Assembly: GCA_039794405.1 (NCBI GenBank)
Contig: JBDIVL010000026.1
Location: forward strand, 1 to 63,956
Origin: JBDIVL01 sp039794405
GTDB taxonomy: Bacteria > Planctomycetota > Brocadiia > Brocadiales > Brocadiaceae
DNA length: 63,956 nt
Direction: 5' to 3'
The position numbers and the translations under genes are program-made. Of this stretch, positions 62,574 to 63,956 are shown one piece after another (within the stretch, counting starts at the first letter, position 1; every line of letters begins with the position of its first letter). Under the pieces are notes generated by a model. It saw only the letters and a list, made by a program, of their open reading frames with translations. It was not told where the DNA came from and made no database searches.

Positions 62574-62884
62574 ATGGCTGAAAGAGAATATATAATCCCT
62601 TACAGTTACGATACCAGGAAGAGGCATTATCATAAGACTTCAAGAGGTAAAGTAGAAAAATTTATTGTCCAGTTGGAGGTTAATTTTAAAGGCAAATGGA
62701 GAGAGTTGTACGTTATGACTGTGCCCACGGTTTTGCACATCGCGATTCGTACAATTTGGCAGGAAGGAACAAAAAAGAGGAATTGAATCTTAATTTTGAA
62801 GAAGCGTTGACTTTGGCGGACGATGATATAGATGAAAATTGGGAATCTTATAAACAGAAATTTTTGGAAGGAACAGTACCATGA
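62574..62884 (+). pseudogene. DUF7718-like protein gene with single-base frameshift
   Basis: The first frame reads MAEREYIIPYSYDTRKRHYHKT...VEKFIVQLEVNFKGKWREL and then leaves the family pattern; the next frame continues YDCAHGFAHRDSYNLAGRNKKEELNL...DDDIDENWESYKQKFLEG. Changing TTGTACG to TTGGTACG near 62708 joins them as KWRELVRYDCAHG, the family core. It overlaps the next gene by ATGA. This break has the same form (a lost G after TTG) as that in the 59437 PIN toxin. Confidence 0.78.
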
Positions 62885-63138
62885 ATATTATGGAAAGGAA
62901 GAATACTGAATTAATTAAAGAGTTTAACAGATACATTAGGGAACACCCCGAATTTGCCAATAATATTCCCAATAATGCTATTGTAGTTATGCAATTAGAA
63001 GGAGATAATGCATTTAATACATGGAGTGACGTGGTTGCCAAAAGCCATGGAGAAGAGGGGCAACCAATAGTGTATATAAGAATAAAAAGGCTGAAACCCA
63101 TCCATTCCCGAATAGAGGAATTAGAAATTGTTGTTTAA
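62881..63138 (+). CDS. DUF5647-like small protein
   Basis: The 85-residue protein reads RKNTELIKEFNRYIREHPEFANNIPNNAIVVMQLEGD...GQPIVYIRIKRLKP, the pattern of DUF5647 proteins that follow DUF7718 proteins in two-gene modules. Function is unknown, possibly toxin-antitoxin. Its start overlaps the stop of the preceding frameshifted gene by 4 bp. Confidence 0.78.
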   Translation: MNIMERKNTELIKEFNRYIREHPEFANNIPNNAIVVMQLEGDNAFNTWSDVVAKSHGEEGQPIVYIRIKRLKPIHSRIEELEIVV

Positions 63139-63167
63139 ACGAAAAATTCGGAAGTTGTTCGGCTATC

Positions 63168-63410
63168 TGGTAAGCTGGAATCATCAAAAAACAGATATGG
63201 TAAAAACCACTTGTCTGCGTGCGCTGCACAGTCAGGTAGGCAAGGTGTCCAGATAATGGAATATGAAATAATAGGGAATGGAGAAATAAAGCTTTCCAGA
63301 TTTGAAATGAAGATGCGATCAGGCGCTCTTAAGGCTCTTGTAAAGGCAAAAGAATGAAAAAACTTGTTAAATCCACAGATTACGCAGATTTACGCAGATT
63401 AAAAACGGTT
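63168..63410 (+). repeat. Duplicated segment of about 250 bp, copy 2
   Basis: It matches 59820-60066; see that entry. It lies after the DUF5647-like gene, as copy 1 lies after the frameshifted PIN toxin, in the same orientation. Confidence 0.8.
63256..63357 (+). CDS. Small conserved ORF, 33 residues or C-terminal fragment, copy 2
   Basis: The encoded peptide is identical to that at 59905-60006. The upstream in-frame extension reads GKLESSKNRYGKNHLSACAA until a stop at 63136. Upstream base changes between copies are mostly silent (TAC/TAT, GGC/GGT, CTC/TTG, CAA/CAG), which argues that this frame was under selection as protein. Confidence 0.4.
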   Translation: MEYEIIGNGEIKLSRFEMKMRSGALKALVKAKE

Positions 63411-63543
63411 TAAAGGATCTGTTCACCGCAAAGACGCAGAGGACGCAAAGAAAAGACTTTGAATAACAAAATGCTTACCACTCTTTCAGCTTGAATTCTT
63501 TATCATTTCATATCGTCGCAATCTCTCATGCCTGGTATAGTTA

Positions 63544-63828
63544 TTATATTATCCCCAGGGCTATCATAATTGCCTTTTCTATTTCCTGCATCTTTTCGTC
63601 ACTTATCTTGCCTGCAAATGGTCCCCTAATGAGCAAGGATTTATCTATCGTTGTTACTTGTTCACATTTAGCCACAGATATCTTTGTTAAACCACCTTCA
63701 CCCTCTTGAAGTAAAACATGATTAGGCGATTGTCTCAAGTTTGTAGATAAAGGAACAACAATTATGTCATTAGCCAACTTGTTTCGAATATCTAAAGATA
63801 CTACCAGGGCAGGGCGATTCTTATTATC
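63544..63828 (-). pseudogene. MazF/PemK-type toxin gene, 5' end lost
   Basis: The frame reads NRPALVVSLDIRNKLANDIIVVPLSTNLRQSPNHVLLQEGEGGLTKISVAKCEQVTT...LLIRGPFAGKISDEKMQEIEKAIMIALG, a MazF endoribonuclease from about its residue 20 onward. The usual start (RGEIYWV... type) is missing: a TAG at 63829-63831 and the sequence GGACTTACGCA of an insertion-sequence end replace it. No antitoxin gene is in the window. Confidence 0.82.
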
Positions 63829-63835
63829 CTAGGAC

Positions 63836-63956
63836 TTACGCATTTATTAACAAATAGTGAGTAACAGAGAATCTGGCAAGAGAAGCTTTTTGCTCATACC
63901 AAGAAATTCGCTCTTTGATACGTCTTATTTCTAATTTCACAAAGGCAAGAAAAGAG
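63836..63956 (-). CDS. DDE transposase C-terminal fragment, continues beyond window
   Basis: The frame ends ...FVKLEIRRIKERISWYEQKAS and then LARFSVTHYLLINA before TAA at 63836-63838. This resembles the C-terminus of IS4/IS701-type transposases. Just outside lies TAGGACTTACGCA, a likely terminal repeat of the element, which abuts the mazF fragment. Only about 40 residues are inside the window. Confidence 0.6.
   Translation of the reverse strand, partial: SFLAFVKLEIRRIKERISWYEQKASLARFSVTHYLLINA

Overview
The window looks like a chromosomal segment from an AT-rich Gram-negative bacterium with an anaerobic lifestyle. Its only ribonucleotide reductase genes are the oxygen-sensitive class III pair nrdD-nrdG under NrdR, and radical-SAM enzymes are frequent. 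Housekeeping genes (uvrB, smc, scpA, yidC, mnmE) sit among many dispersed palindromic repeats. The gene mix and repeat style suggest a planctomycete of the anammox group (Brocadiales), but no lineage-specific marker gene is present, so that is only a guess.

Layout. 1-2.6 kb: a SemiSWEET (PQ-loop) domain fused to a Cache sensor, cut by the left window edge, a DUF456 protein and a stand-alone SemiSWEET. 3-6.3 kb: uvrB and an AI-2E-type permease. 6.5-9 kb: a ComEA-like helix-hairpin-helix protein, an unrecognised membrane protein and exported MsrA. 9.3-18 kb: smc, a 28-residue Lys-rich peptide gene, nrdR-nrdD-nrdG behind two NrdR boxes, and dCMP deaminase. 18.6-20.9 kb: an orphan Cache/HAMP/PAS histidine kinase. 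21-26 kb: mnmE, yidC, a 59-residue Trm112-like protein, scpA and a site-2-protease-type M50 peptidase.

26.9-58 kb is a long surface-polysaccharide locus on the + strand: family 2 and family 4 glycosyltransferases, a polyprenyl-phosphate sugar-phosphate transferase, an O-antigen ligase/polymerase with TPRs, a flippase, radical-SAM proteins, methyltransferases, an 11-13 TM membrane protein, a phosphodiesterase-like/HAD/nucleotidyltransferase/cupin/nucleotidyltransferase cassette and a sulfatase-fold enzyme. The part beyond about 43.1 kb is visibly AT-richer with tight gene packing, like a horizontally exchanged cassette. The part from 36.2 to 43.1 kb is riddled with degenerate 7-bp repeat arrays. 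These flank four-helix-bundle (23S-IVS type) genes and have also expanded inside reading frames, where they encode Pro/Ser/Leu-rich insertions in a glycosyltransferase and a B12-radical-SAM protein.

58.2-64 kb is a decayed mobile and toxin-antitoxin region: a REP-associated tyrosine transposase bounded by a 13-bp inverted repeat, an IS21 istA fragment, two VapBC-like pairs (one frameshifted), a DUF4160/DUF2442 pair, a DUF7718/DUF5647 pair (the first frameshifted), a duplicated segment of about 250 bp, and a mazF truncated by the end of an insertion sequence that runs off the right edge. Two more toxin-antitoxin pairs (DUF433/DUF5615 and MntA/HepT) lie inside the polysaccharide locus.

The most unusual signals are the heptamer arrays with their four-helix-bundle genes, a nested family of palindromic MITE-like elements (one supplies the uvrB stop codon), and the SemiSWEET-Cache fusion.
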